From Aquibium microcysteis (GTDB lineage: Bacteria; Pseudomonadota; Alphaproteobacteria; Rhizobiales; Rhizobiaceae), in NCBI RefSeq assembly GCF_014495845.1, contig NZ_CP061080.1:3275001-3339000 (forward strand): a stretch of 64,000 nucleotides of DNA. Reading direction: 5' to 3'. Positions 26,592 through 36,056 of the stretch are shown here, in pieces. The position numbers and the translations under genes are program-made. Numbering within the stretch: position 1 is the first letter of the stretch; every line of letters starts with the position of its first letter. The notes below the pieces were generated by a model. That model had not been told where the DNA came from. It searched no databases and saw only the letters and a list, made by a program, of their open reading frames with translations.

Positions 26592-26977
26592 TGCAGCCTC
26601 CCTACGATCGCTTCCAGAGCCTTCTTCAGATCGGGGGTCGTGAAGGGCTTGTTGAGGTAGTTGTTGAGACCCATCTTGCGCCCCTCGATCAGCACGTTCT
26701 TGTCGTTGTTGCCGGTCAGGATCATGAAGGGCGTGCGCGACGTGGGCTTGTAGGTGCGGATCGCATGCAGAAGCTGTAGGCCGTTCATCTTCGGCATGTT
26801 CATGTCCGAAATGATCAGGTGGCACGGCTGCGTCATCATCACCTGCATGGCCTGCTCGCCGTCCGCGGCGACCGCGATGTTCCTGAAGCCGATGGTTTCG
26901 AGGGCGTCGCGCAGCAGCATGCGGCTGGTGGTGGTGTCGTCGACCACGAGGATCTTCAGCTGAGCTAGGAGTGACAT
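26588..26977 (-). CDS. cheY2: Chemotaxis response regulator CheY2
   Basis: A 129-residue single receiver domain. Acidic pair VVDD (residues 11-14), phospho-acceptor Asp58 in IISDMNMPKMNG, Thr in ILTGNN and Lys in NKPFT. In S. meliloti CheY2 is the main regulator that acts on the flagellar motor, while CheY1 drains phosphate; the position after cheB matches CheY2. The start overlaps the cheB 3' end by 13 bases. Confidence 0.93.
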   Translation of the reverse strand: MSLLAQLKILVVDDTTTSRMLLRDALETIGFRNIAVAADGEQAMQVMMTQPCHLIISDMNMPKMNGLQLLHAIRTYKPTSRTPFMILTGNNDKNVLIEGRKMGLNNYLNKPFTTPDLKKALEAIVGRLH

Positions 26978-28047
26978 ACCATGGTCCCTTCTCTCGTCGA
27001 CCTTGCGCCCGTGAAGATCTCCCGGGCGATACGGCTCAGTGGCAGTTGCTTCTGGACCGCGCCGACCTCCTGGGCCACGCGCGGCATTCCGTAGATCAGG
27101 GAGGACGTCTCGTCCTGCCCGATGGTCCTCGCGCCGTTCTGGCGCATCTTCAGCAGGCCCTGGGCGCCATCGCGCCCCATGCCCGTCAGGATGACGCCGA
27201 CGCAATCGCGCCCCGCGGCGGCCGCCACCGAGTTCATCAGCACGTCGACCGAAGGCCGATGCCCGGAGACCGTGTCGCCCTCGCGGAGCCGGGTCTCGAA
27301 GCCGCCCGCCCCGCGCACGACCTCCATGTGCCGCCCGCCGCCCGGCGCGATGTAGATGTTGCCCCGCTGCAGCGGCCGTCGGTCGTCGGCCTCCTGAACC
27401 GTCGGCCGGCACAGCCGGTCGAGCCGCTCGGCGAAGGAGCGGGTGAAGTTGGCCGGCATGTGCTGCGTGATGACCGTCGGCGGACAGTCCATCGGGAACT
27501 CGGACAGTACCGCGATCAGCGCTTCGACGCCGCCGGTCGAGGCGCCGATGGCGATGAGGCGTTCCGTCGCGCCCCCCGCCATGACCGGTGCGGAGGGGAC
27601 GGGGGCCGCCGGCTCGCGGACCGGCACCGGCCGGGCCATGCCGCCGGCGGAGCGGGCGCGCACGGCGCCCGCCGCGATGACCTTCTCGATCAGATCGTCG
27701 AAGGAACGGTCGTCCTTCAGCGAAGGCTTGGCCACGCAGTCGAAGGCGCCGATGGCGAGTGCCTCGATCGTCACCGCCGCGCCGTTGACGGTCAGCGTCG
27801 AGACCATGATCACCGGCCGCGGCCGGTGCTTCATGACGCGGCGCAGGAAATCGATCCCGTTCATCTTCGGCATCTCGATGTCGAGCGTGATGACGTCCGG
27901 ATCCAGGCTGTCGACGAGCCTGAACGCTTCCGTCGGATCGGGGGCCTCGCCCACGACCTGGATCGCGGGGTTGGAGGACAGCGCGAAGCCGATGATGCGT
28001 CGCATCGTGGCACTGTCGTCGATGATAAGGACCCGGACCGGCTTCAT
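26965..28047 (-). CDS. cheB: Chemotaxis methylesterase/deamidase CheB
   Basis: A 360-residue response regulator with an enzyme domain. The receiver has Asp56 in ITLDIEMPKMNG; a linker of about 50 residues follows; the methylesterase domain carries Ser in IGASTGGVEAL, His in ITQHMPANF and Asp in TGMGRDGAQG. It removes methyl groups from receptor glutamates to reset sensitivity. Its ATG overlaps the cheR stop (ATGA). Confidence 0.95.
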   Translation of the reverse strand: MKPVRVLIIDDSATMRRIIGFALSSNPAIQVVGEAPDPTEAFRLVDSLDPDVITLDIEMPKMNGIDFLRRVMKHRPRPVIMVSTLTVNGAAVTIEALAIGAFDCVAKPSLKDDRSFDDLIEKVIAAGAVRARSAGGMARPVPVREPAAPVPSAPVMAGGATERLIAIGASTGGVEALIAVLSEFPMDCPPTVITQHMPANFTRSFAERLDRLCRPTVQEADDRRPLQRGNIYIAPGGGRHMEVVRGAGGFETRLREGDTVSGHRPSVDVLMNSVAAAAGRDCVGVILTGMGRDGAQGLLKMRQNGARTIGQDETSSLIYGMPRVAQEVGAVQKQLPLSRIAREIFTGARSTREGTMVCHS

Positions 28048-28934
28048 CGTGCACCCCCCTTTGCGTGGCGCCAGGTCGTGATCCCGTCGCTGACGAAATT
28101 GTCGGCCGCAGGCCCCGAGACACGCTCGGAATGGCCGATGTAGAGCCAGCCGTCCGGCTTCAGCGCTTCGGAGAAGCGCGTCCAGAGAGCGGCCTGCTTG
28201 ATCTTGTCGAAGTAGATGACGACGTTGCGGCAGAAGATGACGTCGAACTTGCGCTGCATCGGCCACTTCGCGAAAAGGTTGAGTTCGCGGAAGGCCACCA
28301 GATTGCGCGCCTCGTCGGCGACCCGCCAGAGCTGCTGATCTCCGAAGCCGCCCGGCGCACGATGCAGCCAGCGCTTCCTCAGGTCGGCGGGCACGTCGGT
28401 GAGCGCCTGGTCCGGATAGACCGCTGCCTTGCCTTCTGCGATCATGTTCGGATCGATGTCGGACGCGAGGATCTTGACGTCGTGGCGACCGACGTCCGGC
28501 ATCATCGACAGGATCACCAGCGCAGCCGAGTAGGCCTCCTGCCCGTTCGAACAGCCGGCCGACCAGATCCGCACCGGTGCACCGCGGCGCGCGGCCTCCA
28601 GCAGCGGGGGCAGGACGGTGCGACGCAGGTGCTCGAAATGGTGCGCCTCGCGGAAGAACTTGGTGACGTTGGTGGTCAGCGCCGCCACCATCCGCTGCCG
28701 TTCGTCGAGTCCGTCGGACTTGGCGACATAGGCACAGTAATCCCGGAAACTCTCCAGCCCGAGCGCCCGCAGGCGCTTGGCCAGCCGCGCATAGACCAGC
28801 GCAGCCTTCGTTTCCGTGAGCTGGATGCCGGCGTGATCGTGCAGGATATCCGCGATCTGGCGGAAATCCTCCGCCGTCAGCAGATATTCTCCGGGCACGA
28901 TCCCGCCCGACAGGGAGGCGGCGGTGGATTTCAA
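28044..28934 (-). CDS. cheR: Chemotaxis methyltransferase CheR
   Basis: A 296-residue protein: N-terminal helical domain ([21 protein letters not shown]) and the SAM-dependent methyltransferase domain with [24 protein letters not shown] and [11 protein letters not shown]. It methylates receptor glutamates. The start is TTG, overlapping the cheW TGA, with a weak ribosome site, so expression probably depends on coupling to cheW. Confidence 0.94.
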   Translation of the reverse strand: MKSTAASLSGGIVPGEYLLTAEDFRQIADILHDHAGIQLTETKAALVYARLAKRLRALGLESFRDYCAYVAKSDGLDERQRMVAALTTNVTKFFREAHHFEHLRRTVLPPLLEAARRGAPVRIWSAGCSNGQEAYSAALVILSMMPDVGRHDVKILASDIDPNMIAEGKAAVYPDQALTDVPADLRKRWLHRAPGGFGDQQLWRVADEARNLVAFRELNLFAKWPMQRKFDVIFCRNVVIYFDKIKQAALWTRFSEALKPDGWLYIGHSERVSGPAADNFVSDGITTWRHAKGGAR

Positions 28935-29407
28935 TTCAGGAATCCCGAGTTCTCGCGGGTCGACTGCAGCACGCTGTCCAGCCCGATCAGGCTGATCATC
29001 CGGCCTTCGATGGCCAGCACGCCCTTCATGAAAGCCCGGGCCAGTTCGGAGGCGACGTCGGGCGTCGGCTGGATCGTGTCGGCATTGATGGTCAGGATGT
29101 CGGAGACGGCGTCGACCAGCAGTCCGACCGACTGGTTGCCGACCTGCGTCACGATGATGACGTGGCGGGCGGTCGGTTCCGTCGAGCGGAAGCCGAGGCG
29201 CGCGGCGAGGTCGATCACGGGCAGCACCGAGCCGCGCAGGTTGATCACGCCCTTCACGTAGCCCGGCGAATGCGGCAGCGGGGTGGTGGGGGTCCAGCCG
29301 CGGATATCCCGGACGGACATGATGTCGACGCAGAACTCCTGGCCTCCGAGACGGAAGGCGATGAGCTCGCTGTTCTTCGACAGGTCGTGTTCCTTGACGT
29401 GCATCAT
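28931..29407 (-). CDS. cheW: Chemotaxis coupling protein CheW
   Basis: A 158-residue SH3-like coupling protein that links receptors to CheA. Landmarks: [38 protein letters not shown] and [11 protein letters not shown]. Two adjacent ATGs are possible starts; GAGGAA lies about eight bases upstream of the first. It is 42 bases after cheA. Confidence 0.95.
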   Translation of the reverse strand: MMHVKEHDLSKNSELIAFRLGGQEFCVDIMSVRDIRGWTPTTPLPHSPGYVKGVINLRGSVLPVIDLAARLGFRSTEPTARHVIIVTQVGNQSVGLLVDAVSDILTINADTIQPTPDVASELARAFMKGVLAIEGRMISLIGLDSVLQSTRENSGFLN

Positions 29408-29449
29408 AACTGCGTTCCTCTTTCCTTGGGCATGCCCGGCTGTCGCCGG

Positions 29450-31600
29450 CTAGGAGCGGTTGCCGGCGACGATGGCATCGACGTCGAGAATGACGGCAAC
29501 CCGGCCGTCGCCGAGGATGGTTGCGGCGGCCACGCCGAAGACCTGGCCGTAGTTGGTTTCGAGGCTCTTGATGACGACCTGCTGCTGGCCGATGATGCCG
29601 TCGACCATCAGCGCGCTCTGCGCCCGGTTCTCGGATTCCACCATGATGGCGACGCTGTTCAGCGGATCGGCCTCCTCGTAGCGGTAGCCGAGCTTGTAGC
29701 CGACATCGATGAGCGGGATGAACGTGCCGCGGATGGCGATGACCTTGGCGCGCTCGCCGAGACCGTGCACTTCCGGTCCCTTCGGCTGCAGCGTCTCGAC
29801 GATCGCCGTGAGCGGCACAACCAGCGTCTGGCCGGCCACCGTCACCACCATGCCGTCGAGGACGGCGAGCGTCAGCGGCAGGCTGAGCGTGAAGGTGGTC
29901 CCCAGCCCCGGCTTCGACGAGATCGATATACGTCCGCCCAGGGCCTGGATCGAGCGCTTGACGACGTCCATGCCCACGCCGCGGCCGGACACGTCCGACA
30001 CCGTGCTTGCCGTCGAGAAGCCCGGCGCGAAGATGAGGTCGTCGATCTCGCTGTCCGACAGTTGCACGCCCGGTTCGATCACGCCGCGCTTGACGGCGAT
30101 CTCCTTGACGCGGGCGCGGTTGATGCCCGCCCCATCGTCGGAAACCTCGATGATGACGCGGCCGGAGCGGTGGGCGGCGGTCATCCGCACGACGCCCTGT
30201 TCCGGCTTGCCGGCCTTGACGCGGTCCTCGGGCTTCTCGAGCCCGTGGTCGACCGCGTTGCGGATCATGTGGGTCAGCGGGTCTGCCAGCCGTTCGATGA
30301 CGGTCTTGTCGACCTCGCAGTTCTCCCCCTCCGTGACCAGGCGGACCGACTTGCCGACCATGTCGGCCACTTCGCGAACCACCCGCGACATGCGCTGGAA
30401 GATCGGCCGCACCGGCTGGGCGCGGATCGCCATCACGGAGTCCTGGATTTCGCGGGTCAGCTGCTCGAGGTCGTCGAGACCGACGGCGACCTCCGACAGC
30501 CGCGCGATCCCGGCTTCCGTGACGCGCTGCGACAGCATCGACTGGTTGATGACCAGCTCGCCGACGAGGTCGATCAGGCGGTCGACGCGGTCGAGGTCGA
30601 CGCGGATCGTCGTCTGGGCCTGCTGGGTCGGCTGCGCCTGGCCGGCGGCCGCGGGCGAAGCCTTGGCGGGCTCGGCGTTGACCTGTGCGATCTTGGCGAG
30701 CACGGATTCGGGGATCAGCGGCCCTTCCTCGGTCAGCACGGGCGCGGCATCCCGCGTCTCGGCGGCCGGGGCCGGAACGAACTCGAAATTCGGGTCCACC
30801 CTGGGCTCCGCCGTCACCGACACGTCGCAGTCGAACTCGACGAATTCGAAGACCTCCCGCACCTGCGCTTCCGTCACGTTGGAGCCGAGGCGGATCGTCC
30901 AGGAGAGGTAGGCGCCTTCCGGGTCGAGCTCGGTCAGCAGCGGTACCTCGGAGATGTCGCAGGCGACGTCGGCATCGCCGAGGGCGCGGATTTCGCGCAG
31001 CAGCTTGATGGCGTCGTTGGCCTTTGCGTACAGCTCCGGCTTCGGCCGGAAGCTGACCACGAAGACCTGCTCCTCGGGCGCAGGATCGCCGCCGCCCAGA
31101 AGGTCGTCGAAGCTGATCGTGATCGGCACGAAGTCGTCGTCACCTGCAGCCTCGACGGCCGGCAGCGGCGCGAAGGCCGGCGCAGCAGGCGCGGGTGCTG
31201 CAGGCGCGGCGGCACCGGGCTGGGCGGCGCGCGTCAGTTCGTCGTGGATCTGGGAGACGCGCCCTTCGTCCATCTCGCCGCCATCGCGAGAGATGCGCAC
31301 GAGATCGGCCAGGATGTCGGACGACCGCAGCATGAGCTTGATCAGCCCGGCATCAGGCTGGATCTGCCCGCTGCGGACCAGATCGAGCGTCGTCTCGAAC
31401 GTATGGGCGAACCGGACCAGATCCTCGAGGCCGAACGCGCCGGCGCCGCCCTTGATCGAGTGGACTGCCCGGAACACCGCGTTGATGGTGTCGGCGTCGT
31501 GCTCTTCGCTTTCGATCGCAAGCAGACCGGTCTCCAGTTCGGCGAGCTGCTCCTCGCACTCCTGGAAGAAAGTCTGCTTGATTGCCGCCATGGTATCCAC
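29450..31600 (-). CDS. cheA: Chemotaxis histidine kinase CheA
   Basis: A 716-residue kinase. P1 (1-105) has the phosphorylated His47 in AVHSIKGGAGAFG. The P2-like region and Pro/Ala linkers span about 106-310. The P3 dimerisation helices start at IDLVGELVINQSML. The P4 ATPase has MIRNAVDHGLE (N box), VSDDGAGIN (G1) and GRGVGMDVVKR (G2). P5 is the CheW-like domain from GMVVTVAGQTLVVPL. It receives receptor signals through CheW and phosphorylates CheY1, CheY2 and CheB. The two CheY proteins and CheS flank it in the operon. Confidence 0.96.
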   Translation of the reverse strand: MDTMAAIKQTFFQECEEQLAELETGLLAIESEEHDADTINAVFRAVHSIKGGAGAFGLEDLVRFAHTFETTLDLVRSGQIQPDAGLIKLMLRSSDILADLVRISRDGGEMDEGRVSQIHDELTRAAQPGAAAPAAPAPAAPAFAPLPAVEAAGDDDFVPITISFDDLLGGGDPAPEEQVFVVSFRPKPELYAKANDAIKLLREIRALGDADVACDISEVPLLTELDPEGAYLSWTIRLGSNVTEAQVREVFEFVEFDCDVSVTAEPRVDPNFEFVPAPAAETRDAAPVLTEEGPLIPESVLAKIAQVNAEPAKASPAAAGQAQPTQQAQTTIRVDLDRVDRLIDLVGELVINQSMLSQRVTEAGIARLSEVAVGLDDLEQLTREIQDSVMAIRAQPVRPIFQRMSRVVREVADMVGKSVRLVTEGENCEVDKTVIERLADPLTHMIRNAVDHGLEKPEDRVKAGKPEQGVVRMTAAHRSGRVIIEVSDDGAGINRARVKEIAVKRGVIEPGVQLSDSEIDDLIFAPGFSTASTVSDVSGRGVGMDVVKRSIQALGGRISISSKPGLGTTFTLSLPLTLAVLDGMVVTVAGQTLVVPLTAIVETLQPKGPEVHGLGERAKVIAIRGTFIPLIDVGYKLGYRYEEADPLNSVAIMVESENRAQSALMVDGIIGQQQVVIKSLETNYGQVFGVAAATILGDGRVAVILDVDAIVAGNRS

Positions 31601-31628
31601 TGGCCAGCTCCCCCGGTCTTCTGTTTGA

Positions 31629-31994
31629 TCAGGCCGCGACGCGATTGATGGCGTTGACCAGCTTGGCAGGGTCGAACGGCTTGACGATCCAGCCCGTCGC
31701 GCCGAGGCGGCGGGCGCGGTCCTTCTTGTCGTCGACGCTCTCGGTGGTCAGGACCAGGATCGGGATCGCACGGTGCTTGTTGCTGCCGCGCACCGCCTCG
31801 ATGAAACCGAAGCCGTCCATCCGCGGCATGTTGATGTCGGTGACGATCACGTCGGGCATCGCCCCGTCGAGCACCTCCAGCCCGTGCACGCCGTCCTCGG
31901 CCTGCAGCACGTTCATGCCGGCCTCCGTCAGCGCGGCGCGCAGCATTTCGCGGATCGTGCGGGAATCGTCCACAGTCAGTACCGTTTTCGTCAT
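31629..31994 (-). CDS. cheY1: Chemotaxis response regulator CheY1
   Basis: A 121-residue receiver domain: VDD at 8-10, phospho-acceptor Asp53 in VTDINMPRMDG, Thr in LTTES, Lys in VKPFDP. In S. meliloti the equivalent CheY1 acts as a phosphate sink, with phosphate flowing back from CheY2 through CheA. It lies one base after the cheS stop. Confidence 0.94.
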   Translation of the reverse strand: MTKTVLTVDDSRTIREMLRAALTEAGMNVLQAEDGVHGLEVLDGAMPDVIVTDINMPRMDGFGFIEAVRGSNKHRAIPILVLTTESVDDKKDRARRLGATGWIVKPFDPAKLVNAINRVAA

Positions 31995-31995
31995 T

Positions 31996-32283
31996 TCAAG
32001 CGTTCCTTGCAATGAAGTTGGCCGGCTCCAGCCCCGCGATGTCGAGGCCTTCCACGAGCGCGGCAGATGGGTTCGCGAGGTCGAATTCCATTCCGTCGAG
32101 CGTCCACGTGGCCACTGCCGACAGCAGGACCTGGATGCACTGCCCGCCGACGCGTTCGACCTTTGACGCATCGATGGAAATGTCCTTCCCCCGGGCGCGG
32201 AGGAATTCGGAGGCGAGGGGGCCGGCCGCCGTGATGTCGAGAACCGGCGGCAAGGCCAATGTGGTGGACATGGCTTGTTTCAT
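31996..32283 (-). CDS. cheS: STAS-domain protein CheS
   Basis: A 95-residue single STAS domain (LDITAAGPLASEFL, DASKVERVGGQCIQVLLSA). In S. meliloti CheS binds CheA and speeds removal of phosphate from CheY1; size and operon place match. Where anti-sigma antagonists carry a phosphorylatable Ser/Thr, this protein has VGGQC, so control by phosphorylation is not expected. GAGGAA precedes the ATG by seven bases. Confidence 0.9.
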   Translation of the reverse strand: MKQAMSTTLALPPVLDITAAGPLASEFLRARGKDISIDASKVERVGGQCIQVLLSAVATWTLDGMEFDLANPSAALVEGLDIAGLEPANFIARNA

Positions 32284-32302
32284 TCACGTTTCCTCTGGAG
32301 TC

Positions 32303-33916
32303 TCAGAACTCTTCCCAGCCATCCGCATCGGCGACCACCTTCAGCGCGGTTGAGCCGTGCGAAGCGGGAGCGGTCGCGTGGCGGGGCGCTGCGGCGCGGG
32401 CCGGCGCCTTCGCGGACCGACCGGTCGGCCTGACGGGGCTCGCCTGTGCGGCGGCGCTGATGCTGAAGCCTGCGATCGAGCGGACGAGTTCGGCCGCCTC
32501 GGTGCGCAGCGAATGAACGGCCGCGGTCGTCTGCTCCACCATCGCGGCGTTCTGCTGCGTGGCCTGGTCCATCTGCGAGACGGCGGTGTTGATTTCGGAG
32601 AGGCCGGTCGACTGCTCCTTGGTCGACGACGCCATCTCGGCGACGAGCGAATCGATCTCGATGACCTGACGCACGATCCGTTCGGCGACCTTTCCGGTCT
32701 CGTCGATCAGCTTGACGCCATCGTCCACCTGGGCCGAACTCGTCTGGATCAGGCCCTTGATCTCCTTGGCAGCCTCGGCCGAGCGCTGGGCAAGCCCGCG
32801 CACTTCCTGAGCGACGACCGCGAAGCCCTTGCCGGCTTCGCCCGCCCGTGCCGCCTCGACGCCGGCATTGAGCGCGAGCAGGTTGGTCTGGAAGGCGATC
32901 TCGTCGATGACCCCGATGATCTGCGAGATCTCGCGTGACGACTTCTCGATGCCGCTCATGGCGCGCACCGCATCCTGCATGATGGATCCGGAATTCTCCG
33001 CCTCCTTGCGCGCCGCGATGACCTTCTGGGCCGCCACATTGGCCCCTTCGGCGGCGCGGCGCACGCTCGCGGTCAGTTCTTCCACGGCCGCGGCGGTTTC
33101 TTCGAGGCTCGCGGCCTGCTGCTCGGTCCGGCGCGACAGGTCGTCGGAGGCCTGGCCGATCTCGTCGCAGCTCCCGCCGATCCCGACGGCAGCCGCGGAC
33201 ACCTTCTCGATGGCGCTTTCGAGGGCACCGGCCGTCGCGTTGAAATCGTGGCGCAGCTGTTCGAACTCTGGCGCCAGCGGTTCGGTGATCCGCACCCGCA
33301 GGTCGCCTTGTGCGAGTTCGGACAGCGCACGGCTGATGGAAGCCATCGCCCCGTCCTGCCGCTCCCTCGCGGTCCGCATTTCGCTGTCGAGCTTCTGGCG
33401 TTCCTGCTCGAGCGCGTCGAGATAGGTCGAGATGGCGAGGTCCATGTCGAGCAGCACCGCCTTCATCAGGCTGCTCACCGACGCAGCGACGGCGGACTTC
33501 GCGCCACCGCCCACGCTGAACTTCGGCCAGTGTTCGGCGACGATCGCGTCGAACAGTTTTTCGGCGATGAGGGCGTATCCGCCGATGTACCAGCGAGGTT
33601 CGAGACCGAGGCGGGCATGGGTGTTGCCGATCGCCAGCACCGCGCGGGCATAGGCCTCGCCGAACTCGCCCTCGGCGATCACGCTCCAGTGCGACGTCTG
33701 ACGGCGCTTGGCGCTGGCGACATGGTCGTCGCCCTTGAAATGCCTGCTGGTGGCCGGATTGGCCCGCGCCTTGGCGTAGAACGCATCGAGCGCCTGGTCG
33801 ACCGCATTGGCGATGGCCGGCTTGAGTTTCTTGAGGTTGGCGCGCGCCGGGGCGTCGAGCCCCATGAATTCAAGGCGTGCGGAAATATCGTGGTCGTAGG
33901 TCCGGACGGTCGCCAT
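32303..33916 (-). CDS. Soluble chemoreceptor with globin-coupled sensor domain (IcpA/McpE-like)
   Basis: A 537-residue cytoplasmic receptor heading the che operon. Residues about 1-170 are a protoglobin-type sensor; His100 in [20 protein letters not shown] is at the proximal heme-ligand position of HemAT-type oxygen sensors. The signalling domain has the tip [20 protein letters not shown] and no membrane helices. The C-terminus is GWEEF, an xWxxF tethering pentapeptide. S. meliloti has the receptor IcpA (McpE) at this place. The ATG at 33916 was preferred to one 33 bases upstream because GGGGG lies seven bases before it. Whether heme is bound cannot be read from sequence. Confidence 0.92.
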   Translation of the reverse strand: MATVRTYDHDISARLEFMGLDAPARANLKKLKPAIANAVDQALDAFYAKARANPATSRHFKGDDHVASAKRRQTSHWSVIAEGEFGEAYARAVLAIGNTHARLGLEPRWYIGGYALIAEKLFDAIVAEHWPKFSVGGGAKSAVAASVSSLMKAVLLDMDLAISTYLDALEQERQKLDSEMRTARERQDGAMASISRALSELAQGDLRVRITEPLAPEFEQLRHDFNATAGALESAIEKVSAAAVGIGGSCDEIGQASDDLSRRTEQQAASLEETAAAVEELTASVRRAAEGANVAAQKVIAARKEAENSGSIMQDAVRAMSGIEKSSREISQIIGVIDEIAFQTNLLALNAGVEAARAGEAGKGFAVVAQEVRGLAQRSAEAAKEIKGLIQTSSAQVDDGVKLIDETGKVAERIVRQVIEIDSLVAEMASSTKEQSTGLSEINTAVSQMDQATQQNAAMVEQTTAAVHSLRTEAAELVRSIAGFSISAAAQASPVRPTGRSAKAPARAAAPRHATAPASHGSTALKVVADADGWEEF

Positions 33917-34234
33917 CCCCTTGTCCCCCAGGGCGCGAAAACGGTACATCCCGGTTCGACCGGCGCTGGTGTCGCGGCTTCATGCCTTTGGCCAATCGTG
34001 CCAAGCCACCATGGACTACACTTGGCACGCAATCGTTTAACCCTCCTTAACGGTGCATGGCCAACCGCTGCGGACGAAACCTTTTTCGGCTCGCAGCGCC
34101 GGCCGCGCCGTGTCTTCGCCTTGCCGTCCGGAAGATAGCCGGCAAACCCGCATCGGAACCATGCGAGGTCCGGTGCGGGTTCGCGAACGACGGAGGACGA
34201 GGAGTGCGCGCGCCCGGCCCCGGGCGCCAGCAGC
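33917..34234. promoter_or_regulatory. Upstream region of the che operon
   Basis: The 318-base gap between flagellin and the first che gene must hold the operon promoter. It carries a perfect 9-bp inverted repeat, CGTGCCAAG (33997-34005) and CTTGGCACG (34021-34029), with a 15-base spacer, and a TTAA-N6-TTAA motif at 34037-34050, one base short of the CtrA spacing. The GGCAC core invites a sigma-54 reading, but the -12 element is absent at the right distance. No gene is visible. Confidence 0.4.
34210..34227 (-). terminator. Hairpin after the flagellin gene
   Basis: A perfect 7-bp stem (GCGCCCG with CGGGCGC, four-base loop) lies eight bases after the flagellin stop on the minus strand. No T run follows, so it may be a weak terminator or a 3' stabilising hairpin that lets some transcription continue towards the che operon. 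Confidence 0.45.
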
Positions 34235-35221
34235 TTAACCCTTGAAGAGCGAGAGGATGCCCTGGACGCTGGCGTTGGCAATCGACAGCCCCTGGATGCC
34301 GAGCTGCTGCTGCACCTGCAGCGCCTGGAGTCGGGTCGACTCCTCGTTCATGTTGGCATCGACCAGCGATCCGACGCCGCGGTCGATCGCGTCCATCAGG
34401 TTGCTGACGAAGTCGACCTGCAGGTCGACGCGCTTCTTTGCCGCGCCGAGATCGCTGGCGGCAATGGTCATGCGGCTGATCGCGTCGTCGACGGCGACGA
34501 TATAGTTGTCGAGGATGTCGAGGTCGGCTGCGTTGTTCGTCAGCCCGGAAATGTCGAGCGTCGAGACGGAGAAGGTCGAGATCGACGTGTTGGTGATCCT
34601 CTGGCCGGTGTCCTCGTCGTAGCTCGCGTCGAGGATGCCGACACCGGTCTCGACGTCGCCGACACCGGCAGGCGCCACGTCTGCCGCCGCGTCGAAGAGC
34701 TTGATGGAATCGGTGCTGATGGTGATCGTCGAAACCGAGACGGTGCCGTCGGACGCGCGGGTGAAGGACGCGACCATCGACTTGGAGGAATTGTAGTCGG
34801 TCGAATCGGAGTCGACCGAAAGCCAGTTTTCCCCGGCGAAGGAGGAGGTCGAGGCGTTGCCCAGGAGCTGGCCCTGCAGCGCGGAGATCTCCGCCTGGAT
34901 CTTGGAGCGGTCCACGCCCGGCTCGCGTGCCGCCACCAGCTTGGCCTTGATCTCGTCGACCACCTTGATGGTCTCGCTCACGCCGGTATAGGCGATGTCG
35001 ATCTTGGCCGCGCCGAGCCCCAGCGCGTCCTGGACCGTCAGCAGCGCCTTGTTGTCGGAGCGCATGGTCGTGGCGATCGACCAGTAGGCGGCGTTGTCGC
35101 TGGCCTGCCCCACCCGGTAGCCCGTGGAAATGCGCGCCTGCGTCATCTCCAGCGACTTGTTCGTCGCCTGGAGGCTCTTCAGCGCGGTCATCGCTGCGGC
35201 GTTGGTCAGAATACTGGACAC
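34235..35221 (-). CDS. Flagellin
   Basis: A 328-residue flagellar filament subunit, secreted through the flagellar export apparatus. The N-terminal D0/D1 helices (TNAAAMTALKSLQATNKSLE, then RISTGYRVGQASDNAAYWSI) and the C-terminal D1/D0 helices (EESTRLQALQVQQQLGIQGL, ending SLFKG) are conserved; the Ser/Thr/Asp-rich middle forms the variable outer domain. The start is GTG with AAGGGG eight bases upstream. In S. meliloti flagellins are a few genes away from che; here one directly precedes the che operon. Confidence 0.96.
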   Translation of the reverse strand: MSSILTNAAAMTALKSLQATNKSLEMTQARISTGYRVGQASDNAAYWSIATTMRSDNKALLTVQDALGLGAAKIDIAYTGVSETIKVVDEIKAKLVAAREPGVDRSKIQAEISALQGQLLGNASTSSFAGENWLSVDSDSTDYNSSKSMVASFTRASDGTVSVSTITISTDSIKLFDAAADVAPAGVGDVETGVGILDASYDEDTGQRITNTSISTFSVSTLDISGLTNNAADLDILDNYIVAVDDAISRMTIAASDLGAAKKRVDLQVDFVSNLMDAIDRGVGSLVDANMNEESTRLQALQVQQQLGIQGLSIANASVQGILSLFKG

Positions 35222-35739
35222 GCTATGGCCCCTTCATGATCTGCCCGGACATCATTCCGAGTCGAATTGTCACCCCGATCGGCGTTCGATCTCCTTGGCC
35301 GGGTAGACCGATAGCCGCCTCTTAATCTTTGTGAATGAACGTGCTTAACAAAGGGTAAATCGACGTTAACGGTGCCGTGCGGCCCTCCGGGAGCCAGGCC
35401 CGCACCGCGTATGCAATCCGATAATATCTAATTATTTCAATGCGATTCCGACCGGAGACCGCGCCGTGGGGAGGCCTCGGGGATTGCAAGAATTTGGCAA
35501 CAATCGTTAACCGTCGAGCGCCGGCAAAGACCTGCGAAGCGCGAATCCTTGACGCAGATCGACTTGCGCGTCCCCGAAACCGCGCGGTGATTCGCGCTCC
35601 CCGACGATTGCGGCGGCGGGCCGCGCCGGGCGTTCAGCCGGAAGCGGAAACGGGATTGATGGAAATGAAAAAGGCCCCCGCGGGGCGGAGGCCTTGGTCC
35701 ATACAGTCGGTGGCGCGACGGGAACGCTGTGCGCGTCCG
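35222..35739. promoter_or_regulatory. 518-base non-coding region upstream of flagellin
   Basis: No gene is visible. A CtrA-like motif, TTAA-N7-TAAA (35346-35360, one mismatch to TTAA-N7-TTAA), lies about 125 bases before the flagellin start, and the 6-bp palindrome GTTAAC follows at 35366-35371. GCCGATCG, resembling the -10 of flagellar sigma-28 promoters, occurs about 50 bases upstream of the start, but a TAAA -35 is not present at 15 bases, so a promoter is not assigned. A terminator for the next gene closes the region. Confidence 0.4.
35668..35695 (-). terminator. Rho-independent terminator after the DUF6074-like gene
   Basis: Read on the minus strand, AAGGCC and GGCCTT form a stem with an inner CCCCGCGGGG pairing, followed by a run of T residues. 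It lies 45 bases after the stop of the 35740-36039 gene and is the clearest intrinsic terminator in the window. Confidence 0.8.
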
Positions 35740-36039
35740 TCAGCGGGCACTTTCGCTGACGTCGTCGTAGAGGACCTCCAGCGCCAGATCGACCTGGTGG
35801 AAGAAGGCGCCGACCAGCTCGTCCTGCTCGAACTCCGCCACGCCCATCGCCGTGAGCTCGGCGAAGTAGCGATCCGCGACCTCGAAGCGGTAGTCGTCCG
35901 CCTCCTCCGTCCCGGCGATCACCGCCAGGTTCATCGCCACGCGGCGGACTGCGTCCGCCCGGCGCCAGAGCGGGAAGACGACGACACGGCTGGCCTCGTC
36001 TTCGGAGCGGATTTCGGCGGCGGCGGACTCGGTGCTCAA
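35740..36039 (-). CDS. Small DUF6074-like hypothetical protein
   Basis: A 99-residue protein. The stretch RVVVFPLWRRADAVRRVAMNL recalls DUF6074, a family of short rhizobial proteins of unknown function; the second half is acidic (EEADDYRFEVADRYFAEL). A TTG start was chosen because AGGAG stands seven bases upstream; the frame stays open for 19 more codons but those have Pro/Arg-rich non-coding character. A strong terminator follows, so it is probably a single-gene transcript. Confidence 0.65.
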   Translation of the reverse strand: MSTESAAAEIRSEDEASRVVVFPLWRRADAVRRVAMNLAVIAGTEEADDYRFEVADRYFAELTAMGVAEFEQDELVGAFFHQVDLALEVLYDDVSESAR

Positions 36040-36056
36040 GACGTCTCTCCTACTGG

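Noticed and set aside
29162..31648. An 828-codon plus-strand frame opposite cheA and cheW
   Set aside because: Shadow of the cheA frame; composition is not protein-like.
33988..34040. Sigma-54 promoter suggested by TTGGCACG in both orientations before the che operon
   Set aside because: The -12 GC element is not at the required distance on either strand; the inverted repeat explains the sequence better.
35222..35300. Sigma-28 flagellar promoter before flagellin
   Set aside because: GCCGATCG resembles a -10, but no TAAA-like -35 is found 15 bases upstream.
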